Shown: positions 17,227 through 27,878, numbered from the stretch's first letter. The stretch: 40,085 nucleotides of DNA from Kytococcus schroeteri (GCF_002847825.1 NZ_PKIZ01000021.1:1-40085); one strand, 5' to 3'. The notes: a model not told the origin generated them from the sequence alone. Made by a program: numbers and translations.

Positions 17227-18463
17227 TCATCGTGGCACGCGCTCGGAGACCAGCTCCGCCAGGCGGCCCAGCTGCCGACCCAGGGCGCTGCGCGGGGCCA
17301 GCCACGAGACCGGCTCCCCGGCCAGCAGGGCCCGGTCGGCGACGGACCGGTCCTCCGGCAGCACGAGGTCGACGCCCCGCGCCAGGTGCTGCTCGGCGGT
17401 GGTGCGCAGCTCGGCCTCCCGGGCGGCCGAACGACGTGCCCGGTTGAGCACGAGCACCTGCGGGGTACCGCTCGCCACGGCGTCCAGGGCGTCCACACCG
17501 CGGACCAGCCGCTGGAGGGCCACCGCGTCGGCCCCACCCACGACCACCAGAAGGTCGGCCTCCTCGATGACCGTGAGCGCCAGCGCGTTGCGCCGGGGTG
17601 CCCGCGTGTCGTAGGAGAGCACCTCGTCGTCCTCGAGGCTCGATGCCAGGTCGACCACCGTGACATCGGCCAGGAGCCGCCCGGCGTCCAGCACGGCCCG
17701 GGCCGCGGACACACGGACCTCGGGCCAGCGGTCCGCCCGGCCGATGCCGGTGAGCACCCTCAGGCGGGGCCGCAGCTCGCGGGCCACTCCGGCCAGGGCG
17801 TGCAGGTCGAGCCGCCCCTCGTCGGCGGCGCGGGCCGCGGCCACGAGACCCGAGGCGTCGTCGAGCAGGGCGAGGTGCTGGCCCAGCCCGGGGGCGTGGG
17901 TGTCGCCGTCCACGAGGAGGACCTCGTGGTCCGTCCCGAGCCGGGCGGCGAGCTCCAGGGCGACCGTCGTGCGCCCCGGAGCCCCGGGCGGCCCCCAGAC
18001 GGCCACCACCGCGCCCCGTCGCTCGATCCCGGAACCCGGTGGGGCACCCTCCCCCGCGGCGGCGTGCTCCGGCTCGGGCTGTTCCTCCCCGCCCTCGGTC
18101 GGCGCGGCCGCGGCACGGGCGCGCACGAGGACGTCCGCCCACTCCTCCACCGTCGCGGTCCACGCGGCCGACACCGACACCCCCCCACTGGGCCAGCCGA
18201 CGCTGGGCCGCCTCGTCGTGCGGCGCGTGCACCCCCACCACCACGACCTCCACGGACCGCAGGGCGTCCACGCACTCACGGTCCATGTCGCGCAGCCCCG
18301 CGGACACCACGGCGACGGTGCCGGTGCCGGCCTCGGCCACGCCGAGGAGGTCGGCCACGTCCACGCAGCGGCGCACCACCCGGGCACCGGGCACCTGGCT
18401 CAGGACGGCCGCCAGCGGCGGGTCCCACTGCGGCTCGACGGCCAGCAGCACGTCCTCGCTCAC
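17227..18463 (-). pseudogene. CpaE-like MinD/ParA-type ATPase, interrupted by a +1 frameshift in a G7 run
   Basis: The first 92 codons from ATG 18463 (M-S-E-D-V-L-L-A-V-E-P) form a degenerate receiver-like domain like that of CpaE. The rest reads in another frame from about 18187 down to the stop at 17227. The frames meet at seven G bases on the minus strand (complement of 18180-18186); removing one G joins A-Q-W-G to V-S-V-S-A-A-W and gives a 411-residue protein. The ATPase part has a deviant Walker A, G-P-P-G-A-P-G-R-T-T, and V-L-L-V-D-G-D. CpaE proteins position Flp pili at the membrane, but no pilus genes are nearby. The cause may be a sequencing slip, a true mutation or phase variation. 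The start overlaps the SAF gene stop (ATGA). Confidence 0.75.
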
Positions 18464-19167
18464 GAGTCCTCCCCGGCCACCGGCGACCCCGCCACCGGTA
18501 CGGCGGTGAGCTCCGCACGGCCTGCCGTGGTGCGCAGCACCTCCTCCACCTCCCGGGTGGGGACGAGGAAGTCCACCGGCACCGCCTGGTTGCCCCCGGC
18601 GAGCCGGGTGTCCGGAGCGTGGACCCGGGCCACCTCCGCCCCCGCCAGGGCGCGGCGTGGCGTCGGGCGCTCGCTCCTCCCGGACTCCGGGGCCGGCGTG
18701 GCCCAGAGGTCCGCCCGCGTCCCGGGGGCCAGCATCGCGGCGCTGCCCGGCGAGACGGCCAGGGAGACGCGGCGCAGGTCGAGCGCGCCGGCGGACCCCA
18801 CGCCCTCGGCGGGCACGAACTCCCCCGCCCGCACCGGGTGGAGGAGCACCTGACCACCCTCCACCGGGTGGTCCCCGGTGAGGTAGACGCCTTCCGGGGA
18901 GGCACCGTCGACCGCGCGCAGGTCCGCGGCGGTCAGCTGGTGCCCGGTGGGCAGGTCGCGGGTAGCCACCCAGTGGCGCGGACCGTCGTCCTGCCCCAGC
19001 AGGGAGGCACCGGTGAGCGTGGCCGTGAGGACCAGGGCCGTCCCCACGAGCAGCCGCGCGTCAGTCCACCGCGGCCTGCGCAGCCGTTGTGCCGCGGGAC
19101 TGCGTGGCGCCGTCGCCCCCGTCTCCTCCTGGGACACCGGCCTGCTGCTGCCGAACACCCTCACCAC
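18460..19167 (-). CDS. SAF-domain membrane-anchored protein (CpaB/RcpC-like)
   Basis: A 235-residue protein. The first 35 residues are basic and cytosolic, one membrane span covers about 36-58 (A-R-L-L-V-G-T-A-L-V-L-T-A-T-L), and a SAF domain starts at about 66 (W-V-A-T-R-D-L-P-T-G-H-Q-L-T). The remainder is a beta-rich extracytoplasmic region. SAF proteins of this type include the pilus assembly proteins CpaB/RcpC and flagellar FlgA-like chaperones. GTG 19167 is preceded by AGGAG at good distance. It is translationally coupled to the CpaE-like gene, which supports a CpaB-CpaE-like pair, but no secretin, pilin or TadA is visible. It is divergent from the small helix-turn-helix gene. Confidence 0.75.
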   Translation of the reverse strand: MVRVFGSSRPVSQEETGATAPRSPAAQRLRRPRWTDARLLVGTALVLTATLTGASLLGQDDGPRHWVATRDLPTGHQLTAADLRAVDGASPEGVYLTGDHPVEGGQVLLHPVRAGEFVPAEGVGSAGALDLRRVSLAVSPGSAAMLAPGTRADLWATPAPESGRSERPTPRRALAGAEVARVHAPDTRLAGGNQAVPVDFLVPTREVEEVLRTTAGRAELTAVPVAGSPVAGEDS

Positions 19168-19216
19168 CGACCTCTCCTGTTGTGAACGGACTCCGCCGCC
19201 GCCGACCGTGCCGTCC

Positions 19217-19222
19217 TAGGAT
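19217..19222 (+). promoter_or_regulatory. Possible -10 box of the helix-turn-helix gene
   Basis: TAGGAT in the 159-base divergent region, about 105 bases before the ATG at 19327. No -35 was recognised. Confidence 0.35.
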
Positions 19223-19247
19223 GAACGGCACATCACGGATCGGTCAG

Positions 19248-19263
19248 GGATCCGCACGGATCC
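19248..19263. promoter_or_regulatory. 16-bp palindrome in the SAF/HTH divergent region
   Basis: GGATCCG-CA-CGGATCC is a perfect inverted repeat, and a third ACGGATC copy occurs at 19236-19242. It lies between the candidate -10 and the HTH start, a good place for an operator of either gene. Confidence 0.45.
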
Positions 19264-19326
19264 TGTGGACGACGGGACCCACAGGGCCGGTCCCCACCAC
19301 CCGCACCGACGACCCCGGGAGACGCG

Positions 19327-19536
19327 ATGGCACGGCGGTTCATGGCCCTCAGCGACGTGGCCGAGACCCTCGACATCTCCGCGAGCCAGGCCTACGCGCT
19401 GGTGCGCTCCGGCGAGCTGCCCGCCATCAAGGTGGGGGGACGTGGCCAGTGGAGGGTGGAGCTCGACGAGCTGGAGAAGTACATCCAGCGCCAGTACGCC
19501 GCCACCCGGGCGATGGTGGAGTCACCCCAGGGCTGA
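19327..19536 (+). CDS. Small helix-turn-helix DNA-binding protein (excisionase/BldC-like)
   Basis: This 69-residue protein is almost only a winged helix-turn-helix of the MerR/excisionase superfamily: M-A-L-S-D-V-A-E-T-L-D-I-S-A-S-Q-A-Y for the first helices, L-V-R-S-G-E-L-P-A-I-K-V for recognition and turn, then G-R-G-Q-W-R-V for the wing. Such single-domain proteins are usually transcription factors (BldC type) or recombination directionality factors; no integrase is present, so regulation is more likely. A GGGAG precedes ATG 19327. It is separated by 3 bases from the convergent unknown gene at 19540. Confidence 0.85.
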   Translation: MARRFMALSDVAETLDISASQAYALVRSGELPAIKVGGRGQWRVELDELEKYIQRQYAATRAMVESPQG

Positions 19537-19539
19537 CCC

Positions 19540-20082
19540 TCAGTCCTCGCGGGCCCCCACCCAGCACACCGCCGCGAAGGGCACCGTCTCGGTCACCGCC
19601 GGCTGCCGGGGGTCCGGACCCACGGCCAGGTCGAGGTGGTCGGACATCACGCGGTCCACGCGCCCCTCGATCACGTGGCCGGTGGTGAGGCAGACCCGCA
19701 CCGGCAACCGGTCCCGGGAGAGCTCCCGGAGCACCGTCACCCACGTGATGCGGCGCCCCGGGTCGCCCTCGGCCGGCCGCGAGCGCGGCCCCAGCCCGGC
19801 GACGGTCACCACCGCGCCCACCGGCACCAGCAGCGTGGTGCGCCCCTGACCCAGCCGCACCCAGTCGGCGCCGACGTCCCGCAGGGTGCCGTCCACTCGG
19901 CCACCGTCCACGGTGCGCAGCGTGACCCGTGACGCCAGCTGCGCCGCCAGCCGGTCGCCGAGCCCGATGCGGGCCCGCTCCACCCGCACGCGCTCGGCCA
20001 CCTCGCCCTCGAGCTCCGCCCGACGGTGGGCGGCGATCTGCCCCTCGAGGTCGGCGAAGAGGTCGTCCCAGCGCGAGGTCAT
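19540..20082 (-). CDS. Conserved actinobacterial protein of unknown function
   Basis: A 180-residue soluble protein that I cannot place in a named family. Residues 1-50 are a charged helix ([20 protein letters not shown]). The rest looks like two related beta-rich halves, each with a G-R-V-D or G-H-V-I-E-G-R-V-D pattern (about 75-80 and 146-154), suggesting a duplicated small barrel, perhaps Sm-like. ATG 20082 is preferred over the longer frame because TACGGT lies 7 bases upstream. It is divergent from the LysM gene and may be a nucleic-acid-binding protein, which is only an inference. Confidence 0.65.
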   Translation of the reverse strand: MTSRWDDLFADLEGQIAAHRRAELEGEVAERVRVERARIGLGDRLAAQLASRVTLRTVDGGRVDGTLRDVGADWVRLGQGRTTLLVPVGAVVTVAGLGPRSRPAEGDPGRRITWVTVLRELSRDRLPVRVCLTTGHVIEGRVDRVMSDHLDLAVGPDPRQPAVTETVPFAAVCWVGARED

Positions 20083-20089
20083 GGCGGCC

Positions 20090-20095
20090 ACCGTA
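20090..20095 (-). promoter_or_regulatory. -10 box of the unknown gene at 20082 (leaderless)
   Basis: TACGGT on the minus strand, 7 bases before ATG 20082. Confidence 0.45.
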
Positions 20096-20125
20096 CCGAC
20101 GCGCGCCGGGTGAACACCCCGAGCG

Positions 20126-20134
20126 TTGTCCACA
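20126..20134 (+). promoter_or_regulatory. Single DnaA-box-like sequence
   Basis: TTGTCCACA matches the actinobacterial DnaA box exactly and lies in the divergent region before the LysM gene promoter. There is only one copy, so this is not an origin. Confidence 0.35.
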
Positions 20135-20150
20135 GCCTTCGACATCACCC

Positions 20151-20179
20151 TTCACCAAACCCCACCAAACGGCTATGTT
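20151..20179 (+). promoter_or_regulatory. Promoter of the LysM/Rv3235-like operon
   Basis: TTCACC (20151-20156) and TATGTT (20174-20179) are separated by 17 bases. The start codon lies about 45-54 bases downstream. Confidence 0.6.
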
Positions 20180-20232
20180 CGCCATCATCGACCATTCACG
20201 GGGGCAATCCCCCACGACGACGGGTGACGACG

Positions 20233-20970
20233 ATGGAGTGGACCGACCGGACGGCGGGTGGGCCGGGAGCGCTGCGGCGGGACGCGGCGAACGCGGTGGC
20301 GGCGGGGGTGGCCCTGGGGTGCAGCGCCGCGGCGTGGACGGTGGGGCACCGGGCCCTGGCCCAGGCGAGCAGCGTGTGGAACGCCCCCGACCCGGCGGAG
20401 CCTCTTGCGTGGGTGCTGCGCACGGCCCTGGCGGTGGTGGTGGCCTGGCTGGCGGCCGTCTTCGCCCTGGAGGCCCTCGCTGGGCTGCCGGGTGGTCCCG
20501 GCGCCGCAGTGCGCCGGCTCCGGGACCGCCTCGGGCCATGGGGCGGCGGCGCCCTGGTGGCCATGACCCTGGGGGTGGTCACCACGCCGGCCCACGCCCA
20601 CGCCGGCGACGCGCCCGACCCCCTCGACCTCTCCCTCCTGGCCCCCGTGAGCGCCCCGGCCGAACCGGCGCCCCCGGCGACGCCCGGGGCACTCCCCTCC
20701 CCCGAGGAGCCGGCCACGCCCACGACCCCGGGGACGGAGGCGCCCACGGATCCCGCCCGGGCCCGCCCCGCCGTCACCGTGGCGGCCGGCGACACCCTGT
20801 GGGAGATCGCGGCGCGCCACCTGGGACCGAGGGCCTCGGCGCGCGCCGTGGCCGACGAGTGGCCGCGTTGGTACGAGGCCAACCGCGAGGTCATCGGGGA
20901 CGACCCGAACCTCCTGCTGGCCGGCACCCGCCTGGTGGCCCCCGCCCCGCGGACGGGGGGTGCGCGGTGA
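20233..20970 (+). CDS. Membrane protein with C-terminal LysM domain
   Basis: A 245-residue protein from ATG 20233; an in-frame GTG at 20224 is an equally possible start, and neither has a clear Shine-Dalgarno. Membrane spans lie at about 20-40, 57-82 and 104-122, the last ending in T-T-P-A-H-A-H-A like a cleavable region. A Pro/Thr/Ala linker (about 136-178) is followed by a LysM domain at 181-236 ([13 protein letters not shown]). LysM binds peptidoglycan, so the protein likely ties the membrane to the wall. The stop overlaps the next start (GTGA). This LysM plus Rv3235-like pair beside secA is familiar from other actinobacteria. Confidence 0.85.
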   Translation: MEWTDRTAGGPGALRRDAANAVAAGVALGCSAAAWTVGHRALAQASSVWNAPDPAEPLAWVLRTALAVVVAWLAAVFALEALAGLPGGPGAAVRRLRDRLGPWGGGALVAMTLGVVTTPAHAHAGDAPDPLDLSLLAPVSAPAEPAPPATPGALPSPEEPATPTTPGTEAPTDPARARPAVTVAAGDTLWEIAARHLGPRASARAVADEWPRWYEANREVIGDDPNLLLAGTRLVAPAPRTGGAR

Positions 20971-21353
20971 CCGCCCGTCCCGAGGCGCAGCAGGTCGACT
21001 TCTTCGACCGCCAGCCCACGTCGACCCACGACCTGCCGGCGGCCCTGCCCTGGGCGGCCCACCTCAGCCGCACGGTCGTGGAGGTGATGGAGGGCTCCCG
21101 CGACGCCACGCAGCTGAGCCGGTGGGTGACGCCCGAGCTGCTCACCCGCCTGGCCCGCCGCAACGCGCTCTCGCGACGACTGGGCCGGGCCACCGGAGGT
21201 GTGGGCGTGCGGACCGTCCGCGCCTGCCACGTCCGTGACGGCATCGTGGAGGTCTCGGCCGTGGTGGTGGTGCGCCAGCAGGTGCGCGCCATGGCGCTGC
21301 GCTTGGAGGGGCTCGACGGGCGTTGGCTGCTCACCGTCCTGGAGATGGGCTGA
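20967..21353 (+). CDS. Rv3235-family conserved protein
   Basis: A 128-residue protein. After a variable 30-residue start, residues 35-128 form the core: two helices ([14 protein letters not shown] and [14 protein letters not shown]), then strands [16 protein letters not shown] and [17 protein letters not shown]. This is the pattern of the Rv3235 family found next to secA in actinobacteria. Function is unknown. GTG 20967 overlaps the LysM stop, so it is translationally coupled and possibly a cytosolic partner of the LysM protein. It is convergent with secA. Confidence 0.8.
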   Translation: MTARPEAQQVDFFDRQPTSTHDLPAALPWAAHLSRTVVEVMEGSRDATQLSRWVTPELLTRLARRNALSRRLGRATGGVGVRTVRACHVRDGIVEVSAVVVVRQQVRAMALRLEGLDGRWLLTVLEMG

Positions 21354-21400
21354 CACGGCGGTGCCCCACCCGGGCAGGGCACCACCACCCGGTGGCCGGC

Positions 21401-21440
21401 ACGCAGGAGGACCCCGGTGGGCACCGGGGTCCTCCTGCGT
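21401..21440. terminator. Perfect 17-bp bidirectional hairpin between Rv3235-like gene and secA
   Basis: ACGCAGGAGGACCCCGG (21401-21417) and its exact inverse (21424-21440) enclose a 6-base loop, between convergent stops at 21353 and 21468. Confidence 0.8.
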
Positions 21441-21467
21441 CGAAGGGCTGGTCGTCCGCCCGGCCGG

Positions 21468-24176
<2,709 letters not shown>

Positions 24177-24238
24177 GGAGGTCTCCTCGGGTCGGCTCGG
24201 CACCGTGGGGCGTCAGCACTCGCCCCAGCGGCCCGGAC

Positions 24239-24244
24239 AGCCTA
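24239..24244 (-). promoter_or_regulatory. Probable -10 box of secA
   Basis: TAGGCT on the minus strand, 62 bases before the GTG. The -35 position reads CGGTTT, a poor match. Confidence 0.4.
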
Positions 24245-24292
24245 GTTGACGGCCCGCGCGAAACCGGCGTGACCGCCCCCGGACCACCGGTG

Positions 24293-24298
24293 TTGGAT
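24293..24298 (+). promoter_or_regulatory. Possible -10 box of the four-GNAT gene (leaderless)
   Basis: TTGGAT, 7 bases before ATG 24306; it overlaps a competing in-frame ATG at 24297. Confidence 0.35.
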
Positions 24299-24305
24299 GG
24301 TGCGC

Positions 24306-26816
24306 ATGCCCGACGCCGCCACGCCCTCGCCCGAACCCACCCCGCAGAGCACCGCCGAGGTGGCCGCCCGCACCTGCCCCGAGCTGGTGGACGGCGACGT
24401 GCGCCTGCGCCTGCACACGCCGGCCGACGTGCCCGCCGTGGTGGCCACGAGCAACGACCCGGTGACCGTGCACTGGACCACCGTGCCGCAGCCGTACGAC
24501 GAGGGCGCGGCCGCCTGGTGGGTGGGCCACATGCACGAGGGGTGGGCGCTGCGCGCCGGCGGGGACGCCTCGGGGGTGATGGGCTGGGCGGTGGACGCCC
24601 GCGACGAGACCGGGCAGTGGGTCTTCGCCGGCCAGGTGGAGGTGCGCCCCATCGGCGGCGGCGTGGGCGAGATGGGCCTGGTGCTGCACCCCGACCACCG
24701 CGGCCGGGGCCTCATGGTGCCCGCCGCGGCGATGGCGATGCGCTGGGCCACCGAGCACGGGGGGCTGCGGGTGCTGCACTGGAAGGCCGCCGTGGGCAAC
24801 TGGGCCTCGCGCCGCACCGGGTGGCGGCTGGGCTACCGCTTCTCCGACGCCGTGCCCGGCCTCATGCCGCAGGAGCGGGCGACCTTCGACGGGTGGATCG
24901 GCACCTGGGAGGCCGGCGAGCCCATCGAGCCGCGGCACCCCTGGCACACGCCGTCCACCCTCGACGTGCCCTCCGGCACGGACGCGACCGGACGCGAGCT
25001 GCCGGCGGTGCGGCTGCGCGCCTGGGAGGAGGGCGACCGGCCGACCGACCCGGAACCCGACCCGCTGGGCGACCGCTTCATGCCCGGCATGATGCCGCCG
25101 GCCGACGAGGCCGGGTACGACGCGTGGTTGACCCGGCAGCGCACCCGCATGGCCACCGGCGAGATGGTGGCCTGGGCGATCGTGGACCCGGCCACCGACC
25201 GCGTGGGTGGGTACCTGCAGCTGGGCCGGCTGGGCCACCCCTTCTACCCCGGCACCGCGTCGGTGGGCTACTCGCTGTACCCGCACGCCCGCGGGCGGGG
25301 CCTGCTGCACGCCGCACTGGTGGCGCTGGCCGACCACGCCTTCACCCCGGCCGCCGAGGGGGGTCTGGGGCTCGCGCGCCTCGAGGCCGGGTGCGAGGCC
25401 GGCAACCGCGGCTCAGCCGAGGCGCTGCGGCGGGCCGGGTTCGGGCTGGTGGGCATCGAGCGGGCCTCCAGCGGCCGCCGGGAGGACCTGCAGGACGGGT
25501 ACCTGTTCGAGCTGCTCAACGACGCCGAGGTGCCCGACCCGACGGGCGGCAACCGCCCCAACCCGCCCGCGCCACGGCCGGCGGCCGTCACGCGTGCCCG
25601 CGACGCGCGCGTGCTCACCGCGCCCACGCTGGCCGGCGAGCGCGTGGTGCTGCGCGAGTGGCGCGAGGAGGACCTGCCGGCCCTGGCCGACGCCTTCGCC
25701 CGCGGGTCGCTCGGGGAGTACACGCCCGATGCCGACGGCACGCGACGGTGGGTGCAGCAGCGCCGGGAGCGCATGCTGCAGGGCACCGACGTGGTGTGGG
25801 GCGTGGTCGGCGCACCGGGCACCGAGCACGAGGGTCAGGTGCTCGGCGGGGTGAACGCCCAGAAGCTGGCCGACCGCTTCGCCCCGCACGCAGTGGAGAT
25901 CGGGTACTGGACCCACGTGGACCACCGCGGGAAGGGCGTGCTCGGCGAGGCGCTGGAACTGCTCATCGAGCACGTCATGGCCCCCGTGGCCGACGGTGGC
26001 CTGGGCCGCACGCAGGTGGACGCGGTGACGCACGACGACAACCACGCCTCGATGCGGGTGCTGCAGAAGGCCGGCTTCCGCAAGGTGGGGGGCCGGGCCG
26101 CCGGGGCGGCGGCGCCGCAGGCCGGGCCGGGAGCCGAGGCGGCCGACGGGCAGCGCACGCCGGGCTTCGTGGACTGGCGCCTGGACGCCGGCGACGACCG
26201 CGCCGCGCAGGCCCGCCGCACCGAGGAGGAGCGCCGGCACCCGGCGGAGCTCACCGCATCGACCGCCGGCGGCGAGGCGCTGACGCTCTCGGCCCTGACC
26301 ACCGACGAGGCCGACCTGGCGCGCGTGGTGGAGGCCTGCCGCGACCCCGAGTCCGTGCGCTGGCTGGGCGGCACCGGACGTATCCATGCTGGCTACTCCC
26401 CCACGGACGCGCGGGAGTACGCGGCCGGTCTGGCCCTGGGCGCCCTCACCGGCTCCTGCGTGGGCTGGGCGGTTCGCGACGCTGACGGGCAGGTGCTCGG
26501 CATGATCGACGTCCAGGGCATCGGCGAGCGCAACGAGATCGGCTACTGGGTGCACCCGGGCGCCCGCCGCCGCGGTGTGGTCTCGGCCGCGCTCCAGGCG
26601 CTCACCCGGCACGCCCTCGCCCCGCGGGAAGCGGGAGGCATGGGCCTGGCACGGCTCACGATCCGCCACGCGGCGGGCAACACGGGCTCGCGGCGCGCCA
26701 TCGAGGCCGCGGGCTTCCACCGCATCGGCACCGCGCGGCGCCAGGAGCCCATCGGTGACGGCACGGTGGTCGACCACGAGCTCTACGACCTGCTGCCGGA
26801 GGACCTCGAGGGCTGA
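24306..26816 (+). CDS. Tandem GNAT acetyltransferase with four GNAT domains
   Basis: An 836-residue protein composed of four RimJ/RimL-like GNAT domains at about 25-185, 205-400, 440-600 and 640-830. Each keeps an acetyl-CoA loop: H-R-G-R-G-L near 135, A-R-G-R-G-L near 330, H-R-G-K-G-V near 540 and A-R-R-R-G-V near 750, as well as the late A/H-x-x-N-x-x-S-x-R/A segment. Enzymes of this group acetylate protein N-termini or small amines such as aminoglycosides; the substrate here cannot be inferred. Bacterial GNAT proteins usually have one or two domains, so four is unusual. No frameshift or stop separates the domains. It is divergent from secA and convergent with the winged-helix gene; ATG 24297 is an alternative start. 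Confidence 0.82.
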   Translation: MPDAATPSPEPTPQSTAEVAARTCPELVDGDVRLRLHTPADVPAVVATSNDPVTVHWTTVPQPYDEGAAAWWVGHMHEGWALRAGGDASGVMGWAVDARDETGQWVFAGQVEVRPIGGGVGEMGLVLHPDHRGRGLMVPAAAMAMRWATEHGGLRVLHWKAAVGNWASRRTGWRLGYRFSDAVPGLMPQERATFDGWIGTWEAGEPIEPRHPWHTPSTLDVPSGTDATGRELPAVRLRAWEEGDRPTDPEPDPLGDRFMPGMMPPADEAGYDAWLTRQRTRMATGEMVAWAIVDPATDRVGGYLQLGRLGHPFYPGTASVGYSLYPHARGRGLLHAALVALADHAFTPAAEGGLGLARLEAGCEAGNRGSAEALRRAGFGLVGIERASSGRREDLQDGYLFELLNDAEVPDPTGGNRPNPPAPRPAAVTRARDARVLTAPTLAGERVVLREWREEDLPALADAFARGSLGEYTPDADGTRRWVQQRRERMLQGTDVVWGVVGAPGTEHEGQVLGGVNAQKLADRFAPHAVEIGYWTHVDHRGKGVLGEALELLIEHVMAPVADGGLGRTQVDAVTHDDNHASMRVLQKAGFRKVGGRAAGAAAPQAGPGAEAADGQRTPGFVDWRLDAGDDRAAQARRTEEERRHPAELTASTAGGEALTLSALTTDEADLARVVEACRDPESVRWLGGTGRIHAGYSPTDAREYAAGLALGALTGSCVGWAVRDADGQVLGMIDVQGIGERNEIGYWVHPGARRRGVVSAALQALTRHALAPREAGGMGLARLTIRHAAGNTGSRRAIEAAGFHRIGTARRQEPIGDGTVVDHELYDLLPEDLEG

Positions 26817-26828
26817 GGCCCGGCCCGT

Positions 26829-26980
26829 TCCGCACCGGTGCTGATCTCGGCCGGGCACCTCCCCCAGAACCGCACCGGTGCTGAACTCGACTGTCGAGTT
26901 CCGCACCGGTGCGGAACTCGGTTCAGTGTCCTACCGAGAACCGCACCGGTGCGGTTCTCGGGATGCGGCACCGGCGCGGG
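26829..26980. repeat. Array of palindromic repeats with CACCGGTG cores
   Basis: CACCGGTG occurs at 26833-26840, 26873-26880, 26904-26911 and 26944-26951, with a decayed fifth copy near 26969. Core-to-core distances are 40, 31 and 40. The copy at 26895-26920 is part of a perfect 26-bp palindrome (arms CGAGTTCCGCACC) and the one at 26934-26961 of a perfect 28-bp palindrome (arms CCGAGAACCGCACC). Between copies two and three lies another dyad, GAACTCGA-CTG-TCGAGTTC (26883-26901), so alternative hairpins are possible. The array fills the gap between convergent genes and could terminate both, or bind a dimeric protein. Confidence 0.85.
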
Positions 26981-26999
26981 ACCCAGGGGGCGACGCCGC

Positions 27000-27872
27000 T
27001 CAGGCCACGGGGTTGGGCGCCGGCTCGGCCCGGTCCACCTGCACCAGGCCGAGCCAGGCCGCCATCTCGGCCAGGGCAACGTCGAGCTCGGGCGCCATCG
27101 CCGGGTCCCAGCGCGGCTCGGTGTGCACGGTGGGCGCACGCAGCACTCCGGCGGCGCGGTCGGCCTTGAGGTCCACGCGCGCCACGAGGTCGTCGCCCAG
27201 CAGGAAGGGCAGCACGTAGTAGCCGTGCACCCGTTGCGGCGCGGGTGTGTAGATCTCGATGCGGTAGCGCAGCCCCCACAGCGCCTCGGCCCGCTCACGC
27301 TGCCAGACCACCGGGTCGAACGGGCTGAGCAGCGCACAGGCCCCCACCGGCCGGGGGCGCGGGGCGTCACGGTGCAGGTACACCGGGGCCGAGGGGGTGG
27401 ACCACCCAGGCACCTCCACCTCCTGCAGCTCCCCGGTGGCCAGCAGCCGCTCCACGGCCGGACCGGCCTGCGCCACCGAGAGGCGGGCGTAGTCGCGCAG
27501 GCACCGCAGGGTGCCGATGCCGTGGGCCCGGGCCGCCCGGGAGACCAGCCGTGTGAAGGCCTCATCCTCGTCCAGCGGCTGCTCCCCCAGCGGCCCGGCG
27601 GCCACCACCTCGGGCGGCAGCACGGCCTCGGGCAGCGCGAAGCGGCGCTCGAAGGCCGGCCCCCGCCCGGCGGAGGTGAGCTCGCCGGACCAGAAGAGGT
27701 GCTCGCAGGCGGCCTTGACCAGCGACCAGTTCCACCCCCAGTGCTCCCGGCCCACCTCCTCGCGGTGCTCGAGCACGGCCTCCACTCCCGTCGCCGGCAG
27801 CGGGCCGCGCTGCGCCACCACCTCGCGCACCTGCTGCACCAGCCCCGGGTGCTCACGGGCCACGGCGCGCAT
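27000..27872 (-). CDS. Winged-helix/YcaQ-like protein, C-terminal fragment after an in-frame stop
   Basis: A 290-residue open frame that is the downstream two thirds of a winged-helix DNA-binding protein of the HTH_42/YcaQ family (E. coli YcaQ unhooks DNA crosslinks as a glycosylase). It begins M-R-A-V-A-R-E-H-P-G-L-V-Q-Q-V and includes H-W-G-W-N-W-S-L-V-K-A-A-C-E-H-L and the late L-L-S-P-F-D-P-V-V-W motif. It is in the same frame as the upstream piece and separated from it by TGA-GGT-GGA. The sequence TGAGGTGGA before ATG 27872 contains GAGG at short spacing, so re-initiation is possible; otherwise this is the dead half of a pseudogene. Confidence 0.7.
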   Translation of the reverse strand: MRAVAREHPGLVQQVREVVAQRGPLPATGVEAVLEHREEVGREHWGWNWSLVKAACEHLFWSGELTSAGRGPAFERRFALPEAVLPPEVVAAGPLGEQPLDEDEAFTRLVSRAARAHGIGTLRCLRDYARLSVAQAGPAVERLLATGELQEVEVPGWSTPSAPVYLHRDAPRPRPVGACALLSPFDPVVWQRERAEALWGLRYRIEIYTPAPQRVHGYYVLPFLLGDDLVARVDLKADRAAGVLRAPTVHTEPRWDPAMAPELDVALAEMAAWLGLVQVDRAEPAPNPVA

Positions 27873-27878
27873 TCCACC

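Noticed and set aside
17227..19167. A functional Flp/Tad pilus locus
   Set aside because: Only CpaB-like and CpaE-like parts exist; no TadA ATPase, TadB/C, pilin or secretin is present in the window.
19327..19536. The small HTH gene as an excisionase of an integrated element
   Set aside because: No integrase, attachment-site repeats or phage genes are nearby, and flanking genes are conserved chromosomal ones.
20126..20134. A replication origin
   Set aside because: A single DnaA box without AT-rich DNA or neighbouring dnaA/dnaN genes does not make an origin.
26829..26980. The palindrome array considered as a CRISPR array
   Set aside because: Only four short repeats, 31- and 40-base periods, spacers that are themselves palindromic, and no cas genes nearby.
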